In this document: piece after piece, positions 37,144 to 46,517 of the stretch
Layout: every line of letters begins with the position of its first letter
Numbering within the stretch: position 1 is the first letter of the stretch
DNA from: Bacteroidia bacterium
Lineage (GTDB): Bacteria; Bacteroidota; Bacteroidia; J057
Assembly: GCA_022760475.1 (NCBI GenBank)
Contig: JALEFZ010000021.1
Coordinates: forward strand, 1 to 64,000
DNA length: 64,000 bases
Direction of reading: 5' to 3'
Notes under the pieces: generated by a model
Seen by the model: only the letters and a program-made list of their open reading frames with translations
Told to the model about the DNA's origin: nothing
Database searches by the model: none
Position numbers and translations under genes: made by a program

Positions 37144-37812
37144 ATGGAAAAGTATATCTGGGATTTTCTGGAGAGCAAAGACTACCTCAGCGGATTAAGG
37201 GTAGAAAAGCCCGGCAAGTCTATCCTGGACCTTGGTTGTAGGCACGGGAATAGCCTTTTTCATGCTTACCATAGGTTTGGATTCGAACATTGCGAGGGGG
37301 TAGACCTGGGTAGCCTTGGGTTCGCCCTAAGTGATGCCTTTTTCTTTAACAAATACCACAATAGCCTCACAGAGTCAGTTGTGGATTTGATGGATAAAAA
37401 TGATGATCCTGAGCAACGATTGCTGGCCTATTACAGATTGGTCGCTAATGAAAAATTAACCGTTGAGCCGCTTTCAGGACGAGAAGCGTTCTGGAAGCAG
37501 TTTCGAATTACCTACAATAAAAGCGTCGAAGATCGCTTGTCAGAAGAAAGAGGGAAGAATTCCTTTGATCTCGTGTTGTTGGCAAAAGTGCTTCATTTTC
37601 ATAGCCTTGAAAATCCTGGACAAGTAGTAAGGGAGGCGATGGCCTTTGTAAAAGAGGGTGGGGTCCTTTTTATCAAAACCTGGGTGAGGAACTATCCAGA
37701 TGGAAGAAGGAGAGACGTTGATATGGAGGATATTAATGACTGGATCAAGGACTTTAAACTTATTGAATTGATAAAAGAAGGAGAATTGGCATATATTTTT
37801 CTAAAGAAATAG
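37144..37812 (+). CDS. Class I SAM-dependent methyltransferase-like protein
   Basis: A 222-residue Rossmann-fold protein with the SAM-binding motif I SILDLGCRHGNS (about 26-37), an acidic loop EGVDLG near 50-55, and a motif IV-like region FDLVLLAKVLHF (about 139-150). A long helical insertion lies between the two (70-135). The gene begins 3 bp after the smc stop, so the two are probably translated from one message. The target is unknown: the late motifs give no hint of rRNA, protein or small-molecule specificity. The link to chromosome segregation is only positional. Confidence 0.7.
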   Translation: MEKYIWDFLESKDYLSGLRVEKPGKSILDLGCRHGNSLFHAYHRFGFEHCEGVDLGSLGFALSDAFFFNKYHNSLTESVVDLMDKNDDPEQRLLAYYRLVANEKLTVEPLSGREAFWKQFRITYNKSVEDRLSEERGKNSFDLVLLAKVLHFHSLENPGQVVREAMAFVKEGGVLFIKTWVRNYPDGRRRDVDMEDINDWIKDFKLIELIKEGELAYIFLKK

Positions 37813-37823
37813 CTCCATTTTAT

Positions 37824-37831
37824 TAGTTTTG
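37824..37831 (+). promoter_or_regulatory. Candidate -7 element before the secreted-protein gene
   Basis: TAGTTTTG matches TAnnTTTG and lies 73 bp upstream of the next start codon. No -33 element is visible at the usual spacing, so this is weak support. Confidence 0.28.
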
Positions 37832-37904
37832 AGAAACGAATTTTATAGGATTTTGAAGGAGTTAGTTGTATTAATTTAGACCCATAATTTAAGCTACTGC
37901 CATC

Positions 37905-38660
37905 ATGAAAAAAATCTACCTTGCTATTCTATTAAGCATTCTAATGGGGACATATGTCCATGCTCAATCTTTAAAAGCCAGTACAGGTGAATGGTTGAGT
38001 GAAAAAAATTCACTTTTCAATTGCCTGGTCATTAAATCCCATGAAGGCAAGTACAGGGTAACTGGATATCAGCTTGACATGGAAGCGGAAAGCAGGAAAA
38101 TGGTATTCAAGGAAATGGCCAAGACCAAAGACGGAAAGCTCTATGTACAGAGCGACTTGAAAGGCAAGCCATTCAAGGCAGAGATTGCAGCCAGTGGAAT
38201 GGAACTGAAGCTCAAAATGATCATCAAAGATCCCAAAAAGGGAATGCTCAAGACCCAGAAACTATTCTCAAAAAACGCTCCCAACCCCAAAGCATTGGTT
38301 TCAAAAGCCGGATATATTCAATTGTGGGATTGCAAGGAATGTGTAGCAGGTAGCCATTCGACTAGGGGAAAAGGGCCTCTGCCTGTTGAAATCTTCCTTC
38401 GAAGTAAAAAAATGAAAAAGACCGAGTATGGATTTGATGTTCCTGCAATCGAAATGAAACTGAAATTCACCGAATCAAAGGGGAAATATGCTCGATATAC
38501 TGTTCCTGCTCTGCAAAGGGGAGATTATGAAGTTTTTGTTCAATATAAAATAAGTGAAGACGAGATTTTCGAGCCCGACCCCTTGCCATACAATCCTGCC
38601 ATTCTAAAAGCTCAGGGGGGCATGCCCATCAGACTTACTTTGAAACGAAAACAAAATTAG
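37905..38660 (+). CDS. Secreted protein of unknown function
   Basis: A 251-residue protein with a signal peptide (MKKIYLAILLSILMGTYVHAQ, cleavage after residue 20). The mature part is rich in Lys and beta-prone. It opens with a GEWLSEKN segment that recalls small lipocalin-like periplasmic proteins. A CKEC motif lies near 144-147, in a GYIQLWDCKECVAGSHSTRG stretch. I do not recognise a named family. It stands between the smc-methyltransferase unit and a DUF2071 gene and may have its own promoter. Confidence 0.6.
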   Translation: MKKIYLAILLSILMGTYVHAQSLKASTGEWLSEKNSLFNCLVIKSHEGKYRVTGYQLDMEAESRKMVFKEMAKTKDGKLYVQSDLKGKPFKAEIAASGMELKLKMIIKDPKKGMLKTQKLFSKNAPNPKALVSKAGYIQLWDCKECVAGSHSTRGKGPLPVEIFLRSKKMKKTEYGFDVPAIEMKLKFTESKGKYARYTVPALQRGDYEVFVQYKISEDEIFEPDPLPYNPAILKAQGGMPIRLTLKRKQN

Positions 38661-38716
38661 GAAAGAGTTGCTTAATGATTTAATTGTGTTTCAATTGAAT
38701 CTATAGCATCTCACAT

Positions 38717-39424
38717 ATGTCCTTTCTTAATGCCGAATGGCGCAAACTTGCCCTGGCCAATTATGTCCTTGATCCCAAAATCCTGGAGCCCTATGTTCCC
38801 AAAAAAACGGAATTGGACATTTGGGAAGGAAAGTGCTATGCATCTCTGGTAGGTTTTATGTTTTTGAATACGAAACTCCTTGGCATAAAAATCCCTTTTC
38901 ATATCAATTTTGAAGAGGTGAACCTGAGATTTTATGTTCGTTACAATGATGGGAAGGAATGGAAGCGTGGGGTTGTGTTTGTAAGGGAAATTGTACCCAA
39001 ACCTGCCATCAGCTTTGTTGCCAACACCCTTTACCGCGAGCATTATGCCACCATGCCCATGAGGCATTCCTGGAATTTTGGTCAGGAATCATTCAGGGTG
39101 AATTACGAGTGGAAACACAAGGGCAACTGGATGAACTTCGCTCTTGAGGCTTCCAACCAGTTGACAGAAATCGAAAAAGGCAGCGAAGCTGAGTTCATCA
39201 CTGAGCATTATTGGGGTTACACCCAGCACCCAAGTGGTAAGACCGTAGAGTACGAGGTTACCCATCCACGCTGGCAACAGTATGAAGTATTGAACCATCA
39301 GATCAATGCCGACTTCGGCACCCTGTATGGAGCTGACTTCGCCTTTTTAAATAATGAAAAGCCTTACTCAGTCATGTTGGCTGAGGGATCGGAAATAACC
39401 GTTGAAGGTCGAAACTTGGTTTAA
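38717..39424 (+). CDS. DUF2071/YqjF-family protein
   Basis: A 235-residue protein matching the YqjF/DUF2071 pattern. It opens with SFLNAEWRKLALANYVLDPKILEPYVP, followed by the core IWEGKCYASLVGFMFLNTKLLG and the EVNLRFYVRY, RGVVFVREIVPK motifs. It resembles acetoacetate-decarboxylase-like folds, but no enzymatic role is established for the family. It is cytoplasmic, with no signal peptide. Its stop is 3 bp from the stop of the convergent TonB-dependent receptor gene. Confidence 0.82.
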   Translation: MSFLNAEWRKLALANYVLDPKILEPYVPKKTELDIWEGKCYASLVGFMFLNTKLLGIKIPFHINFEEVNLRFYVRYNDGKEWKRGVVFVREIVPKPAISFVANTLYREHYATMPMRHSWNFGQESFRVNYEWKHKGNWMNFALEASNQLTEIEKGSEAEFITEHYWGYTQHPSGKTVEYEVTHPRWQQYEVLNHQINADFGTLYGADFAFLNNEKPYSVMLAEGSEITVEGRNLV

Positions 39425-39427
39425 ATG

Positions 39428-41806
39428 CTAGAACTCCAGACGATAAGACAGAACTGGAATCATACCAAACCTTCTTCTCTCGACTACTTTTTGCTCCACA
39501 ATGTCAAACACCCTAAAAGCCAAAGGTTGGTTGTTGGTCAGGTTCTGAATATTTAGGCTCAGAACCCTGCTTCTTTTAGCCCTGTTTTGCTTAAAGCTGA
39601 AACCAAGGTCAATCCGGAAGAGGTCATCCATGCGATCGGTGAATCCTTGGGTCTCATCGAAGACGGTTTGCTGCTGTTCGATAGAGGCGAGGGTGTCCAC
39701 CTGCTGAAGCAGCAATCCACCTGTCTGAACAATGCGAATATTGGCTCCCCAAACCCTGTTTTTACCCTTTTTGGTTAACCTGTCATATTCATAACCCAAA
39801 CTCGCAGTGAAGGCATAATTTCCATTAAATCGGGTATCTCTCCATTCCCCATCAAAACCTGTGTACTGAGATTCATAAAATGAAGCAGTGATGATGGTGT
39901 AGAAGCGATCACTCAAATATTTATTAACTGCAGCTTCCACCCCATAATTCCTACCCAAACCTTCATTTACCAGGGAATCAGTAATTACCCCTTCGATTAA
40001 GTTCAAGGTCGAGATGGGACGATTCAAATCAGGTACAATGGGCACATTGAATAAATATTGGAAGTATGGCTCTAGGCTGAAACTAAGGTTTTCAGAATGG
40101 CGATATTTATAACTAAGCACAGCGTGATGAGCCTGGGTAAATCCCAGGTCCTGATTAGGGAAGGCACTTTCTCCACCTACACTTAGTCTTGTGAAATAGA
40201 TTTGTGGCAGTTGCTGCTGACTGTGCAAGCCGTAGGCGACGCTTAAGTGATGTCTTTGATTGAGCCTGGTGTGTATATTTACCCGAGGTTCAAGTACAAA
40301 TGAGCCATTCAAAGTCAGGTATTGAGCGTGTAACCCAAGGTCTAGACTCAGCCAGTCTTTGGCTTGATACCTAATACTTAAGTAAGGACGGAGCAGTTGT
40401 GTTGCCCCTTCGTGGCTTGCCCTGGTGATCAGGCTGTCGCTGCCGAACGGCCTGAAGGTACTGAGTACCCGGGTAGACTGGTAAGTCAGGTAGATGCCTG
40501 ACTTCAGGTAAAGTTTAGGATTCACCTGGTGGGTCAAGCCAGTCGTAAGTGTCAAAAATCCTTGTGAAAGTTCATCTTCCTCAACTGGTACAGCTGGATT
40601 ATCCAGGTTTTCTATCAATTTACCTTCCCTGGAGCTTGAAATCCTGGAAGTAGACAGAACCGTTCTCAGACTGCTTTTAGTTCCCAAACTGATGGTGTGG
40701 GTCATCCCAATCGCTCCTGTTCTAGAACCGAAGTCTATGTCAAATCTGTCTTTTCCTATGGCAATGGCAGTATCTACACGTGCACCCTTAAAGACATTGC
40801 TACTTTGCCCCCCCATTCCAAAAATGGTAAAGCTTCCAGCTTTCTCTGTTGGGAAGCTCAGGTTAAAGGCAATATCTTGAAAGCGAATATCTTCTCCTCC
40901 AAATGTAACACCCATGGCGGCAAGTAGGCCTGTGAAGGAATATCTATAATTTACCAGAAAAGAAGAACCTGACTTCTTGGAAATCGGGCCTTCAGCAGAA
41001 AGGTCAAGACCAATCAGGCCTGCCTGAACGGTAAATTCATTTTTCTGGTTGTTTCCTGCCCTCAGCCGCATATCAAAAACTCCCGAAAGGGCGTCGCCAT
41101 ACTCAGCAGAAAAAGCACCTTTAGAGAAAATGGAATTGGCCATCAATTGGGTACTCAGGATACTTTGTCCACCACCACTTAGGCTGATCCTGTCAGAAAA
41201 AGTCCCTGCATTTGGCAGGTGGTTGGGATTGGCAATGGCCACACCTTCCAACCTCCACCGGATGCCTGTTGGGCTATTCCCTCGAATTATGAGGTTGTTG
41301 GATTGGTTGTCACTTTGAACAACCCCTGAATAGGAAGCAACTACCCTGGCTGGATCAAAAAAACTGGCAGCCAGTTTTTCGGTGTCTTCTACCTTGATCA
41401 TGTGGATGCTGGGCCTATCAAATTCCCGCTCATTTTTACTATTAATCTCTACTTCAGCCGCTTCAAAAATGGTGGCTTGAAGAGAGAAGTCAAGTACAAC
41501 TTCCTTTCCCCCTCCAATCTGGAAATCGGGAATGATATAGGTTTCGTATCCTTCTGCCAATACCTGCAACTGATACCTGCCGTAGGCTACCTTCTCAAGA
41601 AGAAACTTCCCATCCTCTCCAGAAGTCGCCTCAAATTGAATGCTTTCATCCGAATCAAGAAGTTTCACATTAGATAAAGGAAGCACCCGATAAGTGTTGG
41701 CGTCAAGGACCCTGCCTCTAAGTCTCTGAGTCAAATCCTGAGCTTGAAGGGGAGTGTAAAGGAAAGTAAGGCTAAGAAATAAAATAGCAACCGAGAGATA
41801 TCTCAT
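39428..41806 (-). CDS. TonB-dependent outer-membrane receptor with carboxypeptidase-regulatory-like domain
   Basis: A 792-residue outer-membrane protein. A signal peptide (cleavage near LQAQDL, residue 23) is followed by a CarboxypepD_reg-like domain (about 27-115, LRGRVLDANTYRVLPLSNVKLL). Next is a plug domain with the SGVVQSDNQSNNLIIRGNSPTG segment (near 155-177). A barrel ends at PVLSYRLEF. It is not of the SusC type: it is shorter, lacks the VVVGYGTQ motif, and has no SusD neighbour. It probably imports a metal complex, vitamin or peptide. The ligand cannot be deduced from its lone position. Confidence 0.88.
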   Translation of the reverse strand: MRYLSVAILFLSLTFLYTPLQAQDLTQRLRGRVLDANTYRVLPLSNVKLLDSDESIQFEATSGEDGKFLLEKVAYGRYQLQVLAEGYETYIIPDFQIGGGKEVVLDFSLQATIFEAAEVEINSKNEREFDRPSIHMIKVEDTEKLAASFFDPARVVASYSGVVQSDNQSNNLIIRGNSPTGIRWRLEGVAIANPNHLPNAGTFSDRISLSGGGQSILSTQLMANSIFSKGAFSAEYGDALSGVFDMRLRAGNNQKNEFTVQAGLIGLDLSAEGPISKKSGSSFLVNYRYSFTGLLAAMGVTFGGEDIRFQDIAFNLSFPTEKAGSFTIFGMGGQSSNVFKGARVDTAIAIGKDRFDIDFGSRTGAIGMTHTISLGTKSSLRTVLSTSRISSSREGKLIENLDNPAVPVEEDELSQGFLTLTTGLTHQVNPKLYLKSGIYLTYQSTRVLSTFRPFGSDSLITRASHEGATQLLRPYLSIRYQAKDWLSLDLGLHAQYLTLNGSFVLEPRVNIHTRLNQRHHLSVAYGLHSQQQLPQIYFTRLSVGGESAFPNQDLGFTQAHHAVLSYKYRHSENLSFSLEPYFQYLFNVPIVPDLNRPISTLNLIEGVITDSLVNEGLGRNYGVEAAVNKYLSDRFYTIITASFYESQYTGFDGEWRDTRFNGNYAFTASLGYEYDRLTKKGKNRVWGANIRIVQTGGLLLQQVDTLASIEQQQTVFDETQGFTDRMDDLFRIDLGFSFKQNRAKRSRVLSLNIQNLTNNQPLAFRVFDIVEQKVVERRRFGMIPVLSYRLEF

Positions 41807-41950
41807 AGTCTAGTTAGCAGTTTTGGTACAAATCAAGGAAAAATTGATTCGTTTAAAAAAACAAATAAGGCCAAAACAAAAGCAGCAATTCGCGTACCGC
41901 AGTTTGAGTTTTGACCTATTATTGGACAATAACGATCTTTAATACTGCCA

Positions 41951-42667
41951 CTATATGGCCTGATGGTTGAATGGTTGGATTACCATTTCTGATACAACAC
42001 CTGAAGTAGGCTGCTGACAAAGGAACCATACCGCACGGGCGGCCTCTTTGGATGTGATGAATTTATCTTTTTGAACCCTTAGGTCTATTTCATCCCAAAA
42101 TGGGGAGTCCACACCCCCAAGATAGAGGTTAGTAATGCGTATCTGAGTTCTCCTTAATTCCTCCCTAATTGATTTTAGCATGCCATTCAATCCATATTTT
42201 GAAGCAGAGTAAGCTGCTGCACCTGCCATGGGAGTCTTACCCAATACGCCTGGAATATTTATAATAAAGCCTTGCTTGACAGCCTTCATAGGGGGTAAAA
42301 AGTGTTTGAATAACAGGAAAGGTCCCGTCAGGTTGGCATTGAGGCTACGCTGGAAATCTTCCAGGCTCAGCTTTTCAAGGGGCTTGATGATCCCTATCCC
42401 GGCTGTATTGATCAGTATATCCAATTGTGGTACAAGCTGGTGAATATCATGAGCAAGCATCTCAATGCTCTCCGCTTTGTCAAAATCAACTTCGAAAAGC
42501 CTTTCTGATGGAACTTTTAGCTCCTGCCCCAATTCGTTGATCTTGGAGAGATTTCGACCGGCAAGGTAGAGGATTCCTCCTGATTGGCTAAGTAGCTTTG
42601 CAGTTTCAATGCCGATACCACCACTGGCACCAACGACAAGGATATGTTTCCCTTTGATGATTTCCAT
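41951..42667 (-). CDS. Short-chain dehydrogenase/reductase (SDR family)
   Basis: A 238-residue classical SDR. It has the NAD(P)-binding motif GASGGIG (13-19), INTAG (about 87-91), and the active-site YSASKYGLNG segment. The Tyr and Lys are separated by three residues, as required. An Arg in LAGRNLSK after the second strand suggests NADP preference. The substrate is unknown. The gene lies 67 bp from the next minus-strand gene upstream and is probably transcribed leftward with it or alone. Confidence 0.9.
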   Translation of the reverse strand: MEIIKGKHILVVGASGGIGIETAKLLSQSGGILYLAGRNLSKINELGQELKVPSERLFEVDFDKAESIEMLAHDIHQLVPQLDILINTAGIGIIKPLEKLSLEDFQRSLNANLTGPFLLFKHFLPPMKAVKQGFIINIPGVLGKTPMAGAAAYSASKYGLNGMLKSIREELRRTQIRITNLYLGGVDSPFWDEIDLRVQKDKFITSKEAARAVWFLCQQPTSGVVSEMVIQPFNHQAI

Positions 42668-42734
42668 TAATTCATTTTTGAATGGGAACCAATCTTTGGG
42701 CAGCTTGTTTAAAAATTACCTCTAAAAACAGGAA

Positions 42735-43709
42735 CTATTCAGCAAAAGTGAAGTCGCAAAGGACAGGGCGATGGTCTGATCCCAATTCCCTTCCTACCTT
42801 TCGATCTTTTATCATTATGCCTTCGCTATACAAAATATGGTCTAAGGGAATGCCAAACCATCCCAGCTGCTGGGGGAATGTTGCCTGATTCCCAAATCCC
42901 TGGCGACTATCTTTTAGTCCAGTTTCTGAAAGCAATTTCCTGAACCTGGGATGATAGGGGGTGTTATTAAAATCTCCTGCAAGGATGATTTTCTGTTCGA
43001 GTTTGATTTGCTGGCTTACATAGTTACTTAGAGAATCCATGAATTGATTTCTGTAAATGACATCTCGGACATTAGGCGGGGAAGGAGGATGTATGGCAAT
43101 TAATTCAAATGTACCTGAAGGGGTTTTAACAGTTGCTTTGACAGAAGGTATATCGAATGGCCCAAACCAAATGCTTTCTGAAGCAAGAAACGGGTGCTTG
43201 CTGGCAATTATACTCCCATTAAATCCATGCCTAGGCAGTGCTTTTCTGTAAGGATAAGCCCGCCAAATCTCCTCCATTTCCTCATGCCATATAGGGGTAT
43301 ATTCGGTCATGAGGATAAGATCAGGCTTGTATTCTTGAATAAAATTCCTGGCCTTCTGGTATTGACTGTTTTTCGTCAACACATTGAAACCCATGATGCG
43401 ATAGGTCTGATTGGAAGTAGCGGTTTGTTGGTTTGGATAGGGGAGAAGAGAGGCAAGAATCGGGATTAAGTTGAAGCAGGCCAATAAAAGTGAAAGCCTG
43501 ACCCAAATTTTCTTTTTTCTAAGTAAAAAAAGAAGGGATAGGCCAAATAGGGAAAGCCCATATTGAAATTTAAAATGGGCATAAATCCCAATCCAAATAG
43601 GATTGTCGGGCAATGCTCCCATCAAACTGCACCAAAGCAGGGCAAAAAAACCTCCGAATAGACCCAAATCGAAGAGTCCCTTGAGGATTTTAAGCAATTT
43701 CATCTTCAT
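42735..43709 (-). CDS. Endonuclease/exonuclease/phosphatase-family protein with N-terminal membrane helices
   Basis: A 324-residue protein. The first 95 residues hold two or three membrane helices with basic loops (LLRKKKIW). The remainder is an EEP domain with MGFNVLTKN (Asn near 112), TEYTP, LAGDFNNTPYHP and the final GSDHRPVLCDF metal-binding motif. The catalytic domain would face the periplasm. EEP members cut phosphodiester or phosphoester bonds in nucleic acids, inositol phosphates or sphingomyelin. The divergent neighbour is a PI-PLC-like lipoprotein, so a phospholipid or inositol-phosphate substrate is possible, but this is inference. Confidence 0.85.
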   Translation of the reverse strand: MKMKLLKILKGLFDLGLFGGFFALLWCSLMGALPDNPIWIGIYAHFKFQYGLSLFGLSLLFLLRKKKIWVRLSLLLACFNLIPILASLLPYPNQQTATSNQTYRIMGFNVLTKNSQYQKARNFIQEYKPDLILMTEYTPIWHEEMEEIWRAYPYRKALPRHGFNGSIIASKHPFLASESIWFGPFDIPSVKATVKTPSGTFELIAIHPPSPPNVRDVIYRNQFMDSLSNYVSQQIKLEQKIILAGDFNNTPYHPRFRKLLSETGLKDSRQGFGNQATFPQQLGWFGIPLDHILYSEGIMIKDRKVGRELGSDHRPVLCDFTFAE

Positions 43710-43817
43710 GCTTCGAATCTAGCATTCTTGTCTAGATTTTTAAGTTTAATTCCCTTTATTTTTATGCAGTATTCTAAGGGTAAAACTTTCTGGAAATTTC
43801 CAACACCTGCTACCTAT

Positions 43818-44957
43818 ATGAAAAATGTCATCCTCCTATTTTCTTTGTGCTTGATCACAATTTTCGCCCTTTCTTGTCAAAAGGACCCTGCCCCAAAAGG
43901 TACCATTCTCAAAATCAACCAGCTTCAGGTTTTGGGTAGCCATAATTCCTACAAAAAGGCCATTATGCCAAACCTTCTCCAGATGATTGCAGGGGTAGAT
44001 TCCAGTTTAGCCATGGAACTGGATTACGAACATGCACCCTTGGTGGATCAACTGGATCTTGGCCTTCGTCAAATTGAGCTGGACTTGTTTTTTGATCCGC
44101 AGGGAGGAAGGTTTACCAATCCACTTGGACATCGACTGTTGCAAGAAGCCGGGGTAGACGTCCCTAATTTTGATCACCAAAATCATTTAGAACTGCCTGG
44201 TTTCAAGGTTTTCCATATTCAGGATATTGATTACCAAAGTCATTGCCTGATATTTTTGGATTGCTTGTTAAGCATGAATCAATGGTCTGACGATCATCCT
44301 GATCATCTTCCTATTTTAGTTACCATCAATCCCAAAGTCAGTGGAATCAGCAGAGCAGGTTTTGATTTTACCCAGCCATTGCCATTTAGCAAAAACGCCC
44401 TGGACTCTCTGGAAGAAGAGATCCTGTCAATCATTCCAAAAGGAAAAATCATAAGCCCTGATCTTGTAAGAAAAGGATATTCCAGCCTTGAAGAGGCTGT
44501 TCTGGCTGGCAATTGGCCTGCGCTTATGGATGCCAGAGGAAAGTTCATCTTTGCCATAGATGCTGCTTCCCAAGGAGAAATAATCAAAAATTACCTGGAA
44601 GGTCACCCCTCGCTCAAAGAGCGATTGATGTTTGTAAACTCTACCCCAGGTCAAGCCCATGCTGCATTTATGGTGATGAACAATCCATTAAAGGCAAAAG
44701 CTGAAATCCAGCAAAGGGTGAAAAAGGGATATTTGGTGAGAACAAGGGCTGATGCAGGGACATATGAAGCCAGAAATGGTGATTACTCGAGGTTCAAAGC
44801 AGCCCTGGAAAGTGGAGCCCAATACATCAGTACGGATTATTATATTCCTGACCATCGCATGGCCACCAACTATACCATAAAAATGGACAGTGGTTGGGTT
44901 GCCAGGTGTAACCCAGCCTTCCCCGAACTTAAATGTGATAATTCCAAACTGGAATAG
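43818..44957 (+). CDS. PI-PLC-C1-like (calcium-dependent phosphoinositide phospholipase C) lipoprotein
   Basis: A 379-residue lipoprotein when started at ATG 43818: the signal ends in FALSCQ (Cys20). The frame is open from 43728, but the added residues would precede the signal. The catalytic domain has GSHNSYK (His42 expected as a catalytic residue), the LDLGLRQIELDLFFDPQGG segment and a downstream VFHIQDIDYQSHC region with the second His. These match the bacterial PI-PLC-C1-like family. It would act on phosphoinositide-like lipids or their head groups outside the inner membrane. Its stop is directly next to the stop of the convergent gene. Confidence 0.8.
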   Translation: MKNVILLFSLCLITIFALSCQKDPAPKGTILKINQLQVLGSHNSYKKAIMPNLLQMIAGVDSSLAMELDYEHAPLVDQLDLGLRQIELDLFFDPQGGRFTNPLGHRLLQEAGVDVPNFDHQNHLELPGFKVFHIQDIDYQSHCLIFLDCLLSMNQWSDDHPDHLPILVTINPKVSGISRAGFDFTQPLPFSKNALDSLEEEILSIIPKGKIISPDLVRKGYSSLEEAVLAGNWPALMDARGKFIFAIDAASQGEIIKNYLEGHPSLKERLMFVNSTPGQAHAAFMVMNNPLKAKAEIQQRVKKGYLVRTRADAGTYEARNGDYSRFKAALESGAQYISTDYYIPDHRMATNYTIKMDSGWVARCNPAFPELKCDNSKLE

Positions 44958-46517
44958 TTAAAACTTCCAAGCTAATCCAGCTCCTAGCTGTATAAAGCTG
45001 ATATTCTCAGGGAACTCCAGGCTAGGTGTAGGCGGGGCTTGAAGTTCCTGGCTCTCTAAAGGTACGGGGACTCCAACCAGTATGCTACCAATTCTGGAAA
45101 GATAATTTGCCTCAATATTCAAATCCCAGCGGGATCCGAGATGAACTTCGGTCCCGATACCTGTAGAGACAGAAACGAATTTTCTACGGTAGAAGGATTC
45201 AAGGTTATTGTTGACACTATATGTGGCAAAGTCATCGGCTGAAGTTGATACAGCTCCGTTGGCGTCGACATAGGTATTGTTATTGACCAGGAATGGATTG
45301 CTTCCGAAGGTATTGAGGTTCTGCCTTGCAGATAGCCTGGAAGACCTTTGGTCGCCAGAAAGCTGTGTTTCGTCCAAATCAAAGATGGATAAAAAGTCAG
45401 CAGTTGACCATACGTAGCCTATGGCTCCCCGAACAAAGGGATCGATCACTGCATTCTGCTTTTTCCTTAATTTGAATTTCCCCCCTGCTTCCAGCCAATA
45501 ATTGGTCCCTACGATCAGAGCCACAGAGTTTCCTAGTTCATTGAAATTGGCTTCGACCAGACTTCCTGCAGGAATATATCCTTCATAGTAGTAAGCATCA
45601 TCAGAGCCGATTTTGGCACTGGCTGTTATTCGCTTGTTGAGTTTTCTGTTGACTACAATAGCAAGCCCAGGGTGCCAGCGATAGATGAATGGATTTTGGT
45701 TGAATCCAATCGGTGGTGAAGCGGTATAGGGTTGAACAAGGCCATTGAATTCTAGTCCAACACTCCATTTGCGATGATTGCCAAGAGCCAATACAGGAAG
45801 GGCTGGAATGGGCTGCATCCCTGAACTGGAAGCATCAAGATTGGTCTCCATGATATCAAAGTTCTGCTCCATCGAAGCGAAGCTAGCTATATTGCTCTCT
45901 TCAATAGAAGCAATTGCCTTCAACTCATTATTGTTCCTGTTTTTCTCTGAGTGGAGATTGTTTGATTTATAGTTATCGCCGAGACTTTCGGTGATTGTTT
46001 TTTGACCAGGATTTGAGGTCAACGGCTTCTTGGTAAGATGGGAAGTGGTAGCTTGGGTGTATTGGGAGGTAAAATTCTGGCGATGTTTCTTAGTGGATTC
46101 GCTAAAATTGACTGAAGGCTTGCTTAATAGAGTAGCGTTTTTTCCATTCGCAGAGGTATTCTTTTCGGTTTTATAAATGGATTGACTTGTTGATGGGTTC
46201 TCGCTTAAACTTGTTTTAAGCTCTGCAGTGTTTTCCCTATGTTTAATCCCCTCTTCCTTAGATGGAATTTCGAGTTTTTCGTTTTCAACGATTGTTGATT
46301 CTTTTTTGTCAAAATTGTTCGTAAGCCAGAACAATGACAACAAGATCACAATGCTGGCTGCCCCCAGGAAAAAACCTCCCAGGAAGGTAAACTTAGTTCC
46401 CTTTTTTGGTGCAACCGGCGCATCCAGCATAGCTGCCATTCTATCCCAATCTGCCTTGGGCTTGTATGGGCGAGCCTGATTCGCTTTTTGCTTGATCAAA
46501 TGATCCCCTTTATCCAT
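44958..46517 (-). CDS. Sigma-factor-linked protein with inner-membrane helix and outer-membrane-barrel-like domain
   Basis: A 519-residue protein encoded with an 8-bp overlap behind an ECF sigma gene. The N-terminal 40 residues are cytoplasmic in type and include a DWDRMAAMLD motif, like the short sigma-contacting segments of Bacteroidota anti-sigma proteins. A membrane helix follows (about 45-66). Next is a low-complexity Ser/Thr/Asn/Lys linker (70-210), then a beta-rich domain from about 235 that ends in FIQLGAGLAWKF, as in outer-membrane barrels. The order suggests one chain spanning from inner to outer membrane and acting as anti-sigma factor. No enzymatic motif is visible. The anti-sigma role is inferred from position and the N-terminal segment. 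Confidence 0.65.
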   Translation of the reverse strand: MDKGDHLIKQKANQARPYKPKADWDRMAAMLDAPVAPKKGTKFTFLGGFFLGAASIVILLSLFWLTNNFDKKESTIVENEKLEIPSKEEGIKHRENTAELKTSLSENPSTSQSIYKTEKNTSANGKNATLLSKPSVNFSESTKKHRQNFTSQYTQATTSHLTKKPLTSNPGQKTITESLGDNYKSNNLHSEKNRNNNELKAIASIEESNIASFASMEQNFDIMETNLDASSSGMQPIPALPVLALGNHRKWSVGLEFNGLVQPYTASPPIGFNQNPFIYRWHPGLAIVVNRKLNKRITASAKIGSDDAYYYEGYIPAGSLVEANFNELGNSVALIVGTNYWLEAGGKFKLRKKQNAVIDPFVRGAIGYVWSTADFLSIFDLDETQLSGDQRSSRLSARQNLNTFGSNPFLVNNNTYVDANGAVSTSADDFATYSVNNNLESFYRRKFVSVSTGIGTEVHLGSRWDLNIEANYLSRIGSILVGVPVPLESQELQAPPTPSLEFPENISFIQLGAGLAWKF

